64,000 bases of DNA, taken from NCBI RefSeq assembly GCF_018860705.1, contig NZ_JAHKQA010000004.1, forward strand, positions 124,001-188,000. The letters run 5' to 3'. The stretch comes from Citreicella sp. C3M06 (GTDB taxonomy: Bacteria > Pseudomonadota > Alphaproteobacteria > Rhodobacterales > Rhodobacteraceae). The position numbers and the translations under genes were made by a program. Below the pieces are notes generated by a model that was not told the origin of the DNA, made no database searches, and worked only from the letters and a program-made list of their open reading frames with translations. Below, in pieces: positions 19,566-28,473 of this stretch (its first letter is position 1; each line of letters starts with the position of its first letter).

Positions 19566-20450
19566 ATGTCCCGTATCCTTCTGACCGTCTCCTGCCCGGT
19601 GCGACCGGGCATCGTGGCCGCGATCTCGGCGTTCCTCACCGAGCAGGGCTGCAACATTCACGACAGCTCGCAGTTCTCGGATATCGAGAACGACCGTTTC
19701 TTCATGCGGCTCAGCTTTGCCTCTGAGCAGGGCGCAACGCGCGAGGGGCTTGCGAGCAGTTTTGCGCCACTGGCCGAGCGGCTGGAGGCAGAGTTTGCTT
19801 TCCACGATCCGTCGCAAAAGATGAAGGTGGTGATCATGGTGTCGCGGTTCGGGCATTGCCTGAACGATCTGCTGTACCGCTGGCGCATCGGGGCGCTGCC
19901 CATCGACATCGTGGCGGTGGTGAGCAATCACATGGATTATCAGAAGGTCGTGGTGAACCATGACATTCCGTTCCATTGCATCAAGGTGACGCCACAGAAC
20001 AAGCCCGAGGCCGAGGCCGAGATCATGCGGGTCGTGCGCGATGCCGGGGCCGAGCTGATCGTGCTGGCGCGCTATATGCAGATCCTGTCGGATGAGATGT
20101 GCCGCGAGATGTCGGGGCGGATCATCAACATTCACCACTCGTTTCTGCCGTCTTTCAAAGGGGCCAACCCTTACAAGCAGGCGTTCGAGCGGGGGGTGAA
20201 GCTGATCGGGGCGACGTCGCATTATGTGACCGCGGATCTGGATGAAGGGCCGATCATCGAGCAGGACACGGTGCGGGTGACCCACGCGCAATCTCCGGGG
20301 GATTATGTCTCGCTTGGGCGCGATGTGGAATCGGCGGTGCTGAGCCGGGCGATCCACGCGCATATCCATCGGCGGGTGTTCCTGAACGGTGACAAAACGG
20401 TGGTGTTCCCGGCGTCTCCGGGGGAATACGCATCGGAACGGATGGGCTGA
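19566..20450 (+). CDS. purU: formyltetrahydrofolate deformylase
   Basis: This 294-residue protein has an N-terminal ACT domain (LTVSCPVRPGIVAAISAFLT) and a C-terminal formyltransferase-fold hydrolase domain. The Asn-His-Asp catalytic set is visible: NIHHSFLPSFKGANPY supplies Asn and His, and the Asp lies in YVTADLDEGPIIEQ. PurU hydrolyses 10-formyl-THF to formate and THF. Placed last in the sox operon, it would regenerate THF and drain the one-carbon units that sarcosine and dimethylglycine demethylation load onto folate; Pseudomonas purU genes are regulated with the betaine genes in the same way. A GC-rich repeat with hairpins begins about 10 bp after the stop and may act as terminator. Confidence 0.94.
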   Translation: MSRILLTVSCPVRPGIVAAISAFLTEQGCNIHDSSQFSDIENDRFFMRLSFASEQGATREGLASSFAPLAERLEAEFAFHDPSQKMKVVIMVSRFGHCLNDLLYRWRIGALPIDIVAVVSNHMDYQKVVVNHDIPFHCIKVTPQNKPEAEAEIMRVVRDAGAELIVLARYMQILSDEMCREMSGRIINIHHSFLPSFKGANPYKQAFERGVKLIGATSHYVTADLDEGPIIEQDTVRVTHAQSPGDYVSLGRDVESAVLSRAIHAHIHRRVFLNGDKTVVFPASPGEYASERMG

Positions 20451-20460
20451 CACCGCGCCT

Positions 20461-20540
20461 CGGGGGAGAGGGCAGAGGGGGGGCCAGCCCCCCGCGCGGC
20501 GCGCTCCCCCCGGAGTTTATCGGGCAAGATGAAGATGGGG
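20461..20540 (+). repeat. GC-rich intergenic palindromic repeat, copy 1
   Basis: The order of elements is: a G-run/C-run hairpin (GGGGGG-CCAG-CCCCCC), a GCGCGGCGCGC segment, a CTCCCCCCGGAG block, then an AT-richer tail (TTTATCGGGCAAGATGAAGA). Copy 2 at 22606-22680 has the same elements in the same order and orientation. Such repeats are familiar between genes in Rhodobacteraceae. This one follows purU directly, so its hairpin could end the sox-purU transcript. Confidence 0.65.
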
Positions 20541-20734
20541 CGCGGCACCTTGCGGGCAGGTGTCGGGATTCTGGACCCGCAGATCGGCCCATGTTCGGGC
20601 GGGCCGAGGTCTCTGGTGCGCGCGCTGAGGCTGCGACGCAGAGAGTTGATATTGAGGGCGCTGGTCGGACAGCCGTCTTGCAGCGAGCCTAGCCGGGCAG
20701 CGTAACCGTGGTGCTGCGCGGGGGGGGGGCGTGA

Positions 20735-22545
20735 TTGGGCGATAGGTATGGGTTCCTCCGCTTCGGCAGCTTCGGGCAGGGCGATGGTCTTGATGCCGGT
20801 TATCCGGGAGGACGACTTGCGCAGGTCGGTCGCCGTCAGCTGGCGGCGTTACATGGTAAATCCCGCCATAGCTGTTCGGCCTTGCCGAGTTATGCGTATT
20901 CGCCTTTGGCAGCGCGTTCATCGGCGGCACCGGCAACGACATCTTCCTCGTTAGCCTCGATGCGGTGTCGGCTGTCGCGCTGTCCGACGAAAATGCGGGG
21001 TCCGCGCCGGGCATTTTCTCCCGCGATCTGCTCGAAAGCCAGCAGGTGCTTGATTTCACCGACAGGCTTGAAGGCAGAGACACGTCAGAATGCCATGATG
21101 CGGCTGGCGCGGATGTGGCAGAACTGCGCAGCTTTGAGACTGCGGCGTGCGGTCTGGGCTTTTCCCCGGCGACAGCGTGACCGAGAGCGGCCTCGCCTCA
21201 GCCCTCGGTGCAGGGATGTTCGAGCTGACCTTCGACGACGGGCTGCTGCTAGCCTATGAGGCGACTCTGTTTGCGCCCGCAATCATGCCCGATCTGGCCG
21301 AAGACCAGCAGGCGCTGATCGACGCCAGCGGCTGTCGCAATGCGACACGCCCGAGGAGATCGAGCGGACAGCCAGTCCGGTGAGCTTGCCCAGGTCCGCA
21401 GCATCAGCGCCGATGTTGCGCGCTTGATACGGATCCGCACGCTGGCGCTGTCGATCGGCATGGGGCGGGTGGTCTAAGGCATTGAAAAGCAATACGAGGC
21501 AGGCAGTATCCGCGACCATTTTTTGGTCTTGGCGGGCGCAGCAGTTGATGGCGGTATTCTCTTTCTGACCTCGGGCGGAGACCTGCTGAAACACGGTGAG
21601 GTAGCATTGCCGGGCGGGCCAGGTGCGTTTTGCGGGTGCTGGCGATTAGCGTTTTCGTCACCGGGCAAGGTGATCTTTGCGCGCTGGCTGCGGCGCGATC
21701 AGCTTAATCGCGCAAGGTGGCGAAGTGCTGACCACAGTCCGGGCAATCGACCTTGGTTTCGCCGGAACCGACGCGCGGCCCGACAGGGCGTGTCTGGATA
21801 TAGAGTGCGGCGGTGCGGGCGACGAACTGCTGGAGGCGCACAGGCTGGAGGGCAGCAATGCTGTGGTCAGCGTCAACAGCAGCACGATGACTTTGCAAGG
21901 CATGCTGGCCAATGCACTGGGCGCAGACGTATTCGCCTATCTGGGTAACCCTCTCGGCGAACGCGGCGCCCTGTCGGTGCCCATCGATCCGGTGACGGTT
22001 GCTCCGCTGCGAGAGTATCGCAATCCGGTGCTGCTCACCCACGTCAAGACGATGAACGGTGCGGTATGGAGGCCTGCCGGGCACCGAGTGTGAGCATCAG
22101 GGGAGCTTCCACGGCGATCTGCGAGGCGGCAACACGCTGGTCTGTGCGATGCTCAACATACAGAACGGCAGGTATTTCGTGACCGCGCACTTACGACAGC
22201 GTAAGTGAAGCGGGATTTGATATCTCGCTGTCAGAAACAGAGGCCGATACCGGCGGGCAAAAAGCTCGGGGCCGTGGGAGTCATCGCGTCCAAGAATGGC
22301 GACTTCGGCGATGACGCTATTGTCTCAAGGACGATTGAGGGCATTTGGGTCAGCACGGTCGATGAACTCGATTTTGCGCAGATCAACGACATAAACTGAC
22401 GTCCCTGCCGTGATCCGGCAGGGGCTAGCTGCCGCTGAGGTGTTCGCGCAGGAGGGCAGGTCTACGACGGGGAAGCCATTCGCTATCCGGAGGAGCCTGC
22501 CTTCATCGGTTCCTTTCAGGATGATGGACGCTTCATCGTGTGACG
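20735..22545 (+). pseudogene. decayed coding region (secreted RTX-like protein remnant?)
   Basis: No intact gene covers this stretch, but protein-like pieces appear one after another in shifting plus-strand frames. One is an RTX-like piece around 20902-20960 (FIGGTGNDIFLVSLDAV). Others are FELTFDDGLLLAYEATLFAP near 21215, LAGAAVDGGILFLTSGGDLL near 21525, a segment ending MLANALGADVFAYLGN near 21940, ISLSETEADTGGQ near 22220, and GEAIRYPEEPAFIGSFQDDG near 22470. Pieces are joined by frameshifts and stops, and the DNA is less GC-rich and less codon-biased than its neighbours. I read it as one or more genes in decay, possibly for a calcium-binding surface protein. Identity and boundaries are uncertain, and a 10-G run lies at its 5' side (about 20718-20728). 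Confidence 0.5.
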
Positions 22546-22605
22546 GTCACCATCAAGCTGCGCAAGGCTGCGCTTGAGCCATGATCCGGCGTGGGTCCGG
22601 ATAAA

Positions 22606-22680
22606 AAGGGTAGAGGGGGGCGCTGCCCCCGCCTCCTTGCGGAGCCTCCCCCGGAATATTTTCTGCCAGAAGAAGACAAG
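22606..22680 (+). repeat. GC-rich intergenic palindromic repeat, copy 2
   Basis: The same element order as copy 1 is seen: GGGGGGC-GCT-GCCCCC hairpin, a GC-rich middle, CTCCCCCGGA, then an AT-richer tail (ATATTTTCTGCCAGAAGAAG). The two copies bracket the decayed region in the same orientation, about 2.1 kb apart. This copy lies about 100 bp beyond the 3' end of leuA. Confidence 0.65.
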
Positions 22681-22777
22681 GCGCTGCGCCCGGTTTCTTC
22701 TGACCCTAAATATCCCCGCCGGAGGCATCCGGCGATCAGGCCGGGCGCGGCGCCCGGATCAAGGCGCCGCTCCGGTG

Positions 22778-24358
22778 TCAGTGCAGGTCTTTGTAGCTGA
22801 TTTCCTTGACGTCCGAGCCGGTCTTGCTGCGGCGGACATGCAGGCGGTTCAGCGCGTTCACGTAGGCGCGGGCGGAAGCGACCACCGTGTCGGTATCGGC
22901 GGACTGGCCGGTCGCGATCTTTCCGTCCTCTTCGAGACGCACGGATACCGTCGCCTGCGCATCGGTGCCTTCGGTGACGGCATTCACCTGATAGAGCTGA
23001 AGCCGCGCCTTGTTCGGGTAGAGCTTGCGCACCGCCTTGAAGGTCGCATCCACCGGACCGTCGCCGAATTCATCCGCGCTCGTCTCTTGGCCGCCGACTT
23101 CCATCTCGAGCACCGCTTCGGCCTGTCCCGCCGTGCCGCAGATCACCTTCAGCGACACGATCTCAAGGTGATTGCCCTGATCCTCGGCGAGATGGGCGGT
23201 GACAAGCGCGAGGATGTCATCGTCGTAGACCTCTTTCTTGCGGTCGGCGAGATCCTTGAACCGAACGAAGATGTCCTTGAGCTGGTTGTCGCCAACTTCG
23301 ACGCCAAGATCCTTGAGCTTGGCACGCAGCGCAGCGCGGCCCGAATGCTTGCCGAGCGGCAGCGAGGTGCCTGCAAGGCCGACATCCTCAGGGCGCATGA
23401 TCTCGAAGGTTTCCTTGTTCTTGAGCATGCCGTCTTGGTGGATACCGGATTCATGCGCAAAGGCGTTCTTGCCGACGATGGCCTTGTTGAACTGCACGGG
23501 AAAGCCCGAGACCGCCGACACCCGGCGCGAGATGTGCATGATCTTCTTCGTTTCCACATTGGTGTAGAACGGCATGATGTCGCCGCGGGTGCGCAGCGCC
23601 ATGACCACTTCTTCAAGCGCAGTGTTGCCAGCCCGTTCACCCAGCCCGTTGATGGTGCATTCGATCTGCCGTGCGCCGCCCTCGACCGCGGCGAGCGCAT
23701 TGGCGGTCGCAAGGCCAAGGTCGTTGTGGCAATGGGTGGCAAAGATGATCTCGTCGGCGCCGGGCACGGTGGCGATCAGCTTGCGGATCAGCTCGGCGCT
23801 TTCATTGGGGGCGGTGTATCCCACGGTATCGGGGATGTTGATGGTGGTGGCGCCCGCCTTGATGGCGATCTCGACCACGCGGCAGAGGTAATCCCATTCG
23901 GTGCGGGTTGCGTCCATTGGCGACCATTGCACGTTGTCGCACAGGTTGCGCGCGTGGGTGACGGTCTGGTGGATGCGGTCGGCCATCTCGTCCATCGTGA
24001 GGTTCGGAATGGCACGATGCAGCGGCGATGTGCCGATGAAGGTGTGGATGCGCGGGCGCGGAGCGTTGCGCACCGCCTCCCAGCAGCGGTCGATGTCGCC
24101 GGTCTGGGCACGGGCGAGGCCGCAGATCACCGAGTCTTTCGAGCGCTTCGAAATCTCGGAGACGGCGGCGAAATCGCCTTCGGAGGCAATGGGAAAGCCC
24201 GCTTCGATGATGTCGACGCCCATGTCTTCGAGCAGCTCGGCGATTTCGAGCTTTTCGTCATGGGTCATGGTCGCGCCGGGCGACTGTTCGCCATCGCGAA
24301 GCGTGGTGTCGAAAATATAGACGCGGTCCTTGCCCGCTGCCTGAGCCTGGTCAGTCAT
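22778..24358 (-). CDS. leuA: 2-isopropylmalate synthase
   Basis: This 526-residue enzyme is the first committed step of leucine synthesis, condensing 2-oxoisovalerate and acetyl-CoA. The catalytic TIM barrel opens with IFDTTLRDGEQSPGATM and carries the metal-binding HCHNDLGLATANALAA segment; GLGERAGNTALEE and HESGIHQDGMLKN are the other family signatures. The C-terminal ~130 residues form the LeuA allosteric dimer domain that mediates leucine feedback inhibition. AAGGA lies 9 bases before the ATG. A leucine-rich leader peptide and hairpins lie upstream, so transcription attenuation is the likely control. The length is that of the standard bacterial LeuA. Confidence 0.96.
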   Translation of the reverse strand: MTDQAQAAGKDRVYIFDTTLRDGEQSPGATMTHDEKLEIAELLEDMGVDIIEAGFPIASEGDFAAVSEISKRSKDSVICGLARAQTGDIDRCWEAVRNAPRPRIHTFIGTSPLHRAIPNLTMDEMADRIHQTVTHARNLCDNVQWSPMDATRTEWDYLCRVVEIAIKAGATTINIPDTVGYTAPNESAELIRKLIATVPGADEIIFATHCHNDLGLATANALAAVEGGARQIECTINGLGERAGNTALEEVVMALRTRGDIMPFYTNVETKKIMHISRRVSAVSGFPVQFNKAIVGKNAFAHESGIHQDGMLKNKETFEIMRPEDVGLAGTSLPLGKHSGRAALRAKLKDLGVEVGDNQLKDIFVRFKDLADRKKEVYDDDILALVTAHLAEDQGNHLEIVSLKVICGTAGQAEAVLEMEVGGQETSADEFGDGPVDATFKAVRKLYPNKARLQLYQVNAVTEGTDAQATVSVRLEEDGKIATGQSADTDTVVASARAYVNALNRLHVRRSKTGSDVKEISYKDLH

Positions 24359-24393
24359 GTCTGGATTCCTTGAGGTGTCTTCGTCCGCTAGTT

Positions 24394-24411
24394 GTTTCGC
24401 CGGCGCGAAAC
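24394..24411 (-). promoter_or_regulatory. second hairpin of the leuA leader
   Basis: A perfect 7-bp stem GTTTCGC/GCGAAAC around a 4-base loop lies between the leader-peptide hairpin and leuA. In an attenuator it would be the downstream structure. It lacks a clear U-run on the leuA strand, so whether it terminates is open. Confidence 0.4.
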
Positions 24412-24417
24412 GGGTCT

Positions 24418-24455
24418 CCTCTGAGCGTCCGCGCCGGGAATTGCGCGCTCAGAGG
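24418..24455 (-). promoter_or_regulatory. leuA leader hairpin overlapping the leader peptide end
   Basis: A perfect 10-bp inverted repeat (CCTCTGAGCG / CGCTCAGAGG, 24446-24455 paired with 24418-24427) encloses an 18-base loop. On the leuA strand its first arm contains the stop codon of the leucine-rich leader peptide, so a ribosome stalled at the leucine codons just before would change the folding of this stem. That geometry is what attenuation needs. Confidence 0.6.
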
Positions 24456-24538
24456 CGAATTAGCAGAAGACGCAGGCCAAGCGCCATGCCTGCGCGGGGC
24501 GCAGTGGCGGGCAGAGAGATATGGCCATTCTTCGTCAT
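24449..24538 (-). CDS. leucine-rich leader peptide of leuA
   Basis: This short frame on the leuA strand encodes 29 residues ending GMALGLRLLLIRL followed by TGA, with six Leu among the last ten residues, three in a row. An internal ATG at 24487 would give a 12-residue version (MALGLRLLLIRL). Leucine runs like this are the sensor of ribosome-mediated attenuators of leu genes. The first ATG has no ribosome-binding site, but a TATAGT box ends 7 bases before it, so the transcript could begin at or near this ATG and be leaderless. No convincing -35 box accompanies the TATAGT. The peptide has no function beyond being translated. It is followed by two perfect hairpins and then leuA 91 bp later. Confidence 0.65.
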   Translation of the reverse strand: MTKNGHISLPATAPRAGMALGLRLLLIRL

Positions 24539-24693
24539 ATCGCGGACTATACGCGCGGCGCGGCAAATGAAAACCCGCAAAATGACCAGCTTGGCGCGGA
24601 ATGTCGCGCCGCACCGCAGCATCCATTGGAGAGGGGTTGAGCGGAACGTATCCTGCCTCCTATGCTTCGAGTGGGCCGTGGAAAGGGTATCTT

Positions 24694-27654
24694 GTGCTGA
24701 ACAATGTCTGCCGTGCCGCCGTGATGGCGGTTCTTCCGGTTTGTGCGGAGGCCGAGGGGCGCAGCGAGGCCGATGTCTATGTTTTCGGCAATTCACTGGT
24801 GCACTACCTTGGTGAACAGGACCATACCAACGTGCCCTATTGGCTGGCGCAGATGGCGGCAGTCGATGATCGGCGGCTGACGCTTAGCGGGCAATGGGGG
24901 TTCCTGCGCAATTTCGCCGAGTCGTTGCCGCCGCGACCGGGCTGGAGCATCGCCGGGGTGCGCGGGGCGTGGGATCCGGGGCGAGGGGCGTTCGGCGATG
25001 CCGGGCTTGAGGCCGTGCTGATCACGCCGGCGAATTTCATCCAGTATCAGGCCCCCGATGCGCCCTATGATGGCGACAATCCTCGCGACGAGTCGCCCTT
25101 GGGCGCGACGTTGAAAGTGCTGGACTGGACGGTCGGGCATGCGCCGGGAACGCCAGTCTGGATCTACGAGGGCTGGGCCGAGATGTCCTCGGTCACGGGC
25201 CGCTTTCCGCCGCCGGATCGTGCGCTTTTGCGGTATCAGGCCTTCAATGCAGCCGATTATCACGACTGGTACCTTCGGCTTGTCGCAGATCTGCGTGCAG
25301 CGCGGCCCGAGGCGGATGTGCGGCTGATGCCCATTGCCTCGGTTCTGGCCGGGCTGCTGGGCGACGGCGGGGCGCTGGCGAAACTGCCTGTTGAGGCGCT
25401 GTATGTCGATGCCGATCCGCATGGCACGCCGACGCTGTATTTCCTTGCCGCGATGATCGCCTATGCCGCGCTTTACGAGGCTCCGCCCCCGGCAGGCTAC
25501 ATCCCGACTGGCGTCGCGCCCGAGGTGATCGCGGCCTATCCGGCGCTGGCCGAGTCTGTCTGGCAGGCGGTGCGCGCCGCCGATCCGTTCCCCGAGGCGA
25601 GCTTGGCCCCCGCTTCGCCCCCTCTGCGCGCGACCGCCGAGGAGGGCGCAATCGACGCCGACATCCCCTTGCCGCAGCGCGGGCAGGTGGCGTTGCCTGC
25701 GCCGGGGGCGCGGCCCGAGGGGCTTCCGGCGCTGGGCATGGGGCTGAACGGCCTTGCCGACTGGTCGACGCAGGCGCCCTTTGTCGATCTGATGAAATCC
25801 GCCCGCGAATGGGTGGGGCATCTGCCCGGCCAGTGGGGCGGGGTGACCATCGACGAACTGCGCGCGATGGGCGTGCTGGATGACAACGGCTGGCCGCTGC
25901 GCATCCCCGACGGGGTCGAGCGGCTTGAGGCGCTGCTGCTAACCGACATGCCCGAGGATGCCGACTACCTGCGCGGCAGCTACGTGGTGATGTGGGATGG
26001 CAAGGGCGATCTGGAACTGACCGGCCGGGCGCGGCGGGTCGGCTACGAACAGGGCGTAGCGCGGTTTCACTACACGCCGGGCGAGGGGTCGGTGGGGATC
26101 TCGATTTCGGCCACCGATCCGGATGATCCGATCCGCAACATCCATGTGGTGCGCGAAGACCAGTTGCCGCTGTTCGAAGCGGGGGTGATATTTGACCCGC
26201 TGTGGATCGCGCGGATCAAAGACCTGCGGTTGGTGCGGTTCATGGACTGGATGATGACCAACGGCTCTGTGGTGCAGAGCTGGTCTGACCGCCCGCGCCT
26301 GTCGGATTACACCTGGACCTCGTGGGGCGTGCCGCTGGAAGCGATGATCGCGCTGGCCAACCAGATCGGCGCCGACCCGTGGTTCAACATGCCGCATATG
26401 GCCAATGACGACTATGTGCGGCGCTTTGCTGAAACGGTGAAGGCCGGGCTGGACCCGCGGCTGAAGGCGCATGTGGAATATTCCAACGAGGTCTGGAACC
26501 ATATTTTTCCGCAAGCGGGCTGGGCGGAAATGCAGGCGGATGCGCTGTGGGGGCGCTCCGAGACCGGCTGGGTTCAGTATTACGGGCTGCGCGCGGCGCA
26601 GATGATGCGGCTGTGGTCGAAGGTCTACGGCGAGGAGGCCGAGGCACGGCTTGAACGGGTCGTGGCGACCCACACCGGCTGGCCGGGGCTGGAGGAGAAC
26701 ATTCTTGTCGCGCCGCTGGCCTACCTGCAACTGGGCCATTCCCCGCAAGAGGATTTCGATGCCTACGCCGTGGCGGGCTATTTCGGCTACGAGATGGGCG
26801 GCGCAGAGATGGCGCCGCGCATCGACGCATGGCTCGAACGGTCCGAAGCCGAGGCGGTGGCGGCGGGCGAAGCCGAGGGGCTGCGCCGCGTGGCTCTGCG
26901 CGAATACGTCAGTGCGCACCGTTTCGAGGCCGCCGTTGCGCCGGTGGCGCTGGCCTTGCAGGAAGGCTCGCTCAAGGAACTGGTCGAAGAGATCCTGCCC
27001 TATCACGCGGCGGTGGCCGACACCGCCGGGCTGCGGCTGGTGATGTACGAGGGCGGCACCCATGTCGCGGCGCAGGCCGGGCGGGTCGAGGATGAGCGGC
27101 TGACGGGGTTCTTTGAATACCTCAACTATGCGCCGGAAATGGCCAAGCTCTACAAAGGGCTGCTGAGCGGCTGGATCTCGGCGGGCGGCACGCTGTTCAA
27201 CGCCTTTGTCGACGTTGCGCCACCGTCGAAATGGGGCAGCTGGGGGGCGCTGCGGCATCTGGATGACGAAAATCCGCGCTGGGACATGCTGATGAGCTAC
27301 AACGCCACCGGCCCGTCGGGGTGGGAGCAACGCGATGCGCTGGCCTTTGCCGATGGCGTGGTCCGGGCAGCCCCGGCGGGCGGCGCGCGGCTGGAGGGCA
27401 CGGTGGAAGAAGACGTGCTGATCGGCGGCGGCGGCAATGATACGCTGGTCTCTGGCGGTGGCGACGACAGCCTGCATGGGGGCGCGGGTGAGGATGTGGT
27501 GCTGCTGCCCGGGGCGCAGGGGGAATATGATTTCACCCGCGACGGGGCGCGGCTTGTCACGACGGGGCCTGCGGGGCGGGTGGTGCTGGTGTCGATCGAA
27601 GGGCTCGGATTTGCCGACGCGCCGGGAGCCATCGTGCCGGCCTCTGGCCTGTGA
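24694..27654 (+). CDS. SGNH/GH-A-like secreted calcium-binding (RTX) protein
   Basis: This 986-residue protein has three regions. An SGNH-hydrolase-like domain (about 25-260) has block I as VYVFGNSLVHYL with Ser34 and a block V-like DADPHGT with Asp241 and His243. A beta-rich linker follows, then a large region with glycoside-hydrolase clan A character: HVEYSNEVWN has the Asn-Glu pair (Glu599) and MYEGGTHV has a second Glu (Glu786). The C-terminus carries glycine/aspartate nonapeptide repeats (GGGGNDTLVSGGGDD, about 906-935), which bind calcium and mark type I secretion substrates. GTG at 24694 is chosen because GAAAGGG lies 6 bases upstream and the following 20 residues resemble a weak signal peptide; ATG 24601 is an alternative. 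Substrate unknown; a polysaccharide or its ester groups is a fair guess. Confidence 0.7.
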   Translation: MLNNVCRAAVMAVLPVCAEAEGRSEADVYVFGNSLVHYLGEQDHTNVPYWLAQMAAVDDRRLTLSGQWGFLRNFAESLPPRPGWSIAGVRGAWDPGRGAFGDAGLEAVLITPANFIQYQAPDAPYDGDNPRDESPLGATLKVLDWTVGHAPGTPVWIYEGWAEMSSVTGRFPPPDRALLRYQAFNAADYHDWYLRLVADLRAARPEADVRLMPIASVLAGLLGDGGALAKLPVEALYVDADPHGTPTLYFLAAMIAYAALYEAPPPAGYIPTGVAPEVIAAYPALAESVWQAVRAADPFPEASLAPASPPLRATAEEGAIDADIPLPQRGQVALPAPGARPEGLPALGMGLNGLADWSTQAPFVDLMKSAREWVGHLPGQWGGVTIDELRAMGVLDDNGWPLRIPDGVERLEALLLTDMPEDADYLRGSYVVMWDGKGDLELTGRARRVGYEQGVARFHYTPGEGSVGISISATDPDDPIRNIHVVREDQLPLFEAGVIFDPLWIARIKDLRLVRFMDWMMTNGSVVQSWSDRPRLSDYTWTSWGVPLEAMIALANQIGADPWFNMPHMANDDYVRRFAETVKAGLDPRLKAHVEYSNEVWNHIFPQAGWAEMQADALWGRSETGWVQYYGLRAAQMMRLWSKVYGEEAEARLERVVATHTGWPGLEENILVAPLAYLQLGHSPQEDFDAYAVAGYFGYEMGGAEMAPRIDAWLERSEAEAVAAGEAEGLRRVALREYVSAHRFEAAVAPVALALQEGSLKELVEEILPYHAAVADTAGLRLVMYEGGTHVAAQAGRVEDERLTGFFEYLNYAPEMAKLYKGLLSGWISAGGTLFNAFVDVAPPSKWGSWGALRHLDDENPRWDMLMSYNATGPSGWEQRDALAFADGVVRAAPAGGARLEGTVEEDVLIGGGGNDTLVSGGGDDSLHGGAGEDVVLLPGAQGEYDFTRDGARLVTTGPAGRVVLVSIEGLGFADAPGAIVPASGL

Positions 27655-27866
27655 GCCAGAGTTTTAGCGCACAGTCTCTGGTGCTTGCCACCGGCTCCGC
27701 CGGAGGAGCCGCGCATGCAGGGCGCGCGAAAAAAATCTTTTCTTTGCAACCCAATTCCGGCTTTGGATCATGGCCGCCGGCCCAGCCGACCCGAGGCAGA
27801 AGGCCATAGGCGGACCGCGCCATGGCACCGATGCCGACCCGAAGCCACGCTGCTGATGCAGACCGC
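27655..27866. other. intergenic stretch with hairpin and A-run
   Basis: These 212 bases between the RTX gene and the convergent SH3 gene hold a 7-bp hairpin (CGGCTCC/GGAGCCG, 27692-27711) and a GCGCGCGAAAAAAATCTTTTC segment. Short open frames run through on both strands but show no family. It may be an interspersed repeat or a weak terminator zone. Confidence 0.35.
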
Positions 27867-28367
27867 CTAGTTGCGGATCTCGTCCGGCCCGACGCCCCAG
27901 ATCGCGGTTTTTGGGGCCCAGCCCTCATAGCCACCCGCCGACAGCTCGCACCAGCTTTCGGTGCAATCGCCCAGCTCCGCGATAACGCCAAGCGCCAGCT
28001 TGACGGTGACCGGCGTGTCTTCGGCGGCGCGGCTGTGCAGTTCCAGCATGTCTTTCTGAACCAGCGCGGTGCGCACACCTGAGAGCAGCGAATAATGGAT
28101 CCAGCCGCCCGCGCCATCGACATCGCGCACCTGTCGCCAGTGCCCGTATTCGGCGGTGATTTCCAGCGGCATGTCGCGGCGCAGGAACACCCAGTCGATG
28201 CGATGGGTCAGCGAAGGGCCGCGCCGGGCATTCGCCTCGGACGCCTTGAGCGAGACGAACCGCGGCAGCGGAAGATTGGTGACCGCGCCACGTTCTTCGG
28301 TGGCCCCGGCTGTCGCACCGGACACCAGAAGCAGGAAAGCCCCCGCAACCATGGCGAATTGTCTCAT
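27867..28367 (-). CDS. secreted SH3-domain protein
   Basis: This 166-residue protein begins with a cleavable signal peptide (MRQFAMVAGAFLLLVSGATAG, cleavage near ATA-GATEE). The mature part is a tandem of two bacterial SH3-like folds (DUF1058 type): the first runs around RFVSLKASEANARRGPSLTHRIDW and WRQVRDVDGAGGWIH, the second contains KDMLELHSRA and WCELSAGGYEGWAPKTAIWG. Such periplasmic proteins bind cell-wall peptides in some systems but are generally uncharacterised. It is divergent from the hydroxyacid dehydrogenase gene, with about 106 bp between them. Confidence 0.78.
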   Translation of the reverse strand: MRQFAMVAGAFLLLVSGATAGATEERGAVTNLPLPRFVSLKASEANARRGPSLTHRIDWVFLRRDMPLEITAEYGHWRQVRDVDGAGGWIHYSLLSGVRTALVQKDMLELHSRAAEDTPVTVKLALGVIAELGDCTESWCELSAGGYEGWAPKTAIWGVGPDEIRN

Positions 28368-28473
28368 TCCAGTCGTCCCGCTCGATTTTTGCAGGCGGGG
28401 TTCTTGTGCCCCGCAGCAGACCGGGGCAGTGTGCCAGCAAGCCTGCGTGATGGATAGGGAGGGGAGCCGGACC

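Noticed and set aside
20735-22545. A transposase, prophage or IS element in the decayed region
   Set aside because: No transposase or integrase wording or terminal inverted repeats were seen; only protein-like fragments in shifting frames.
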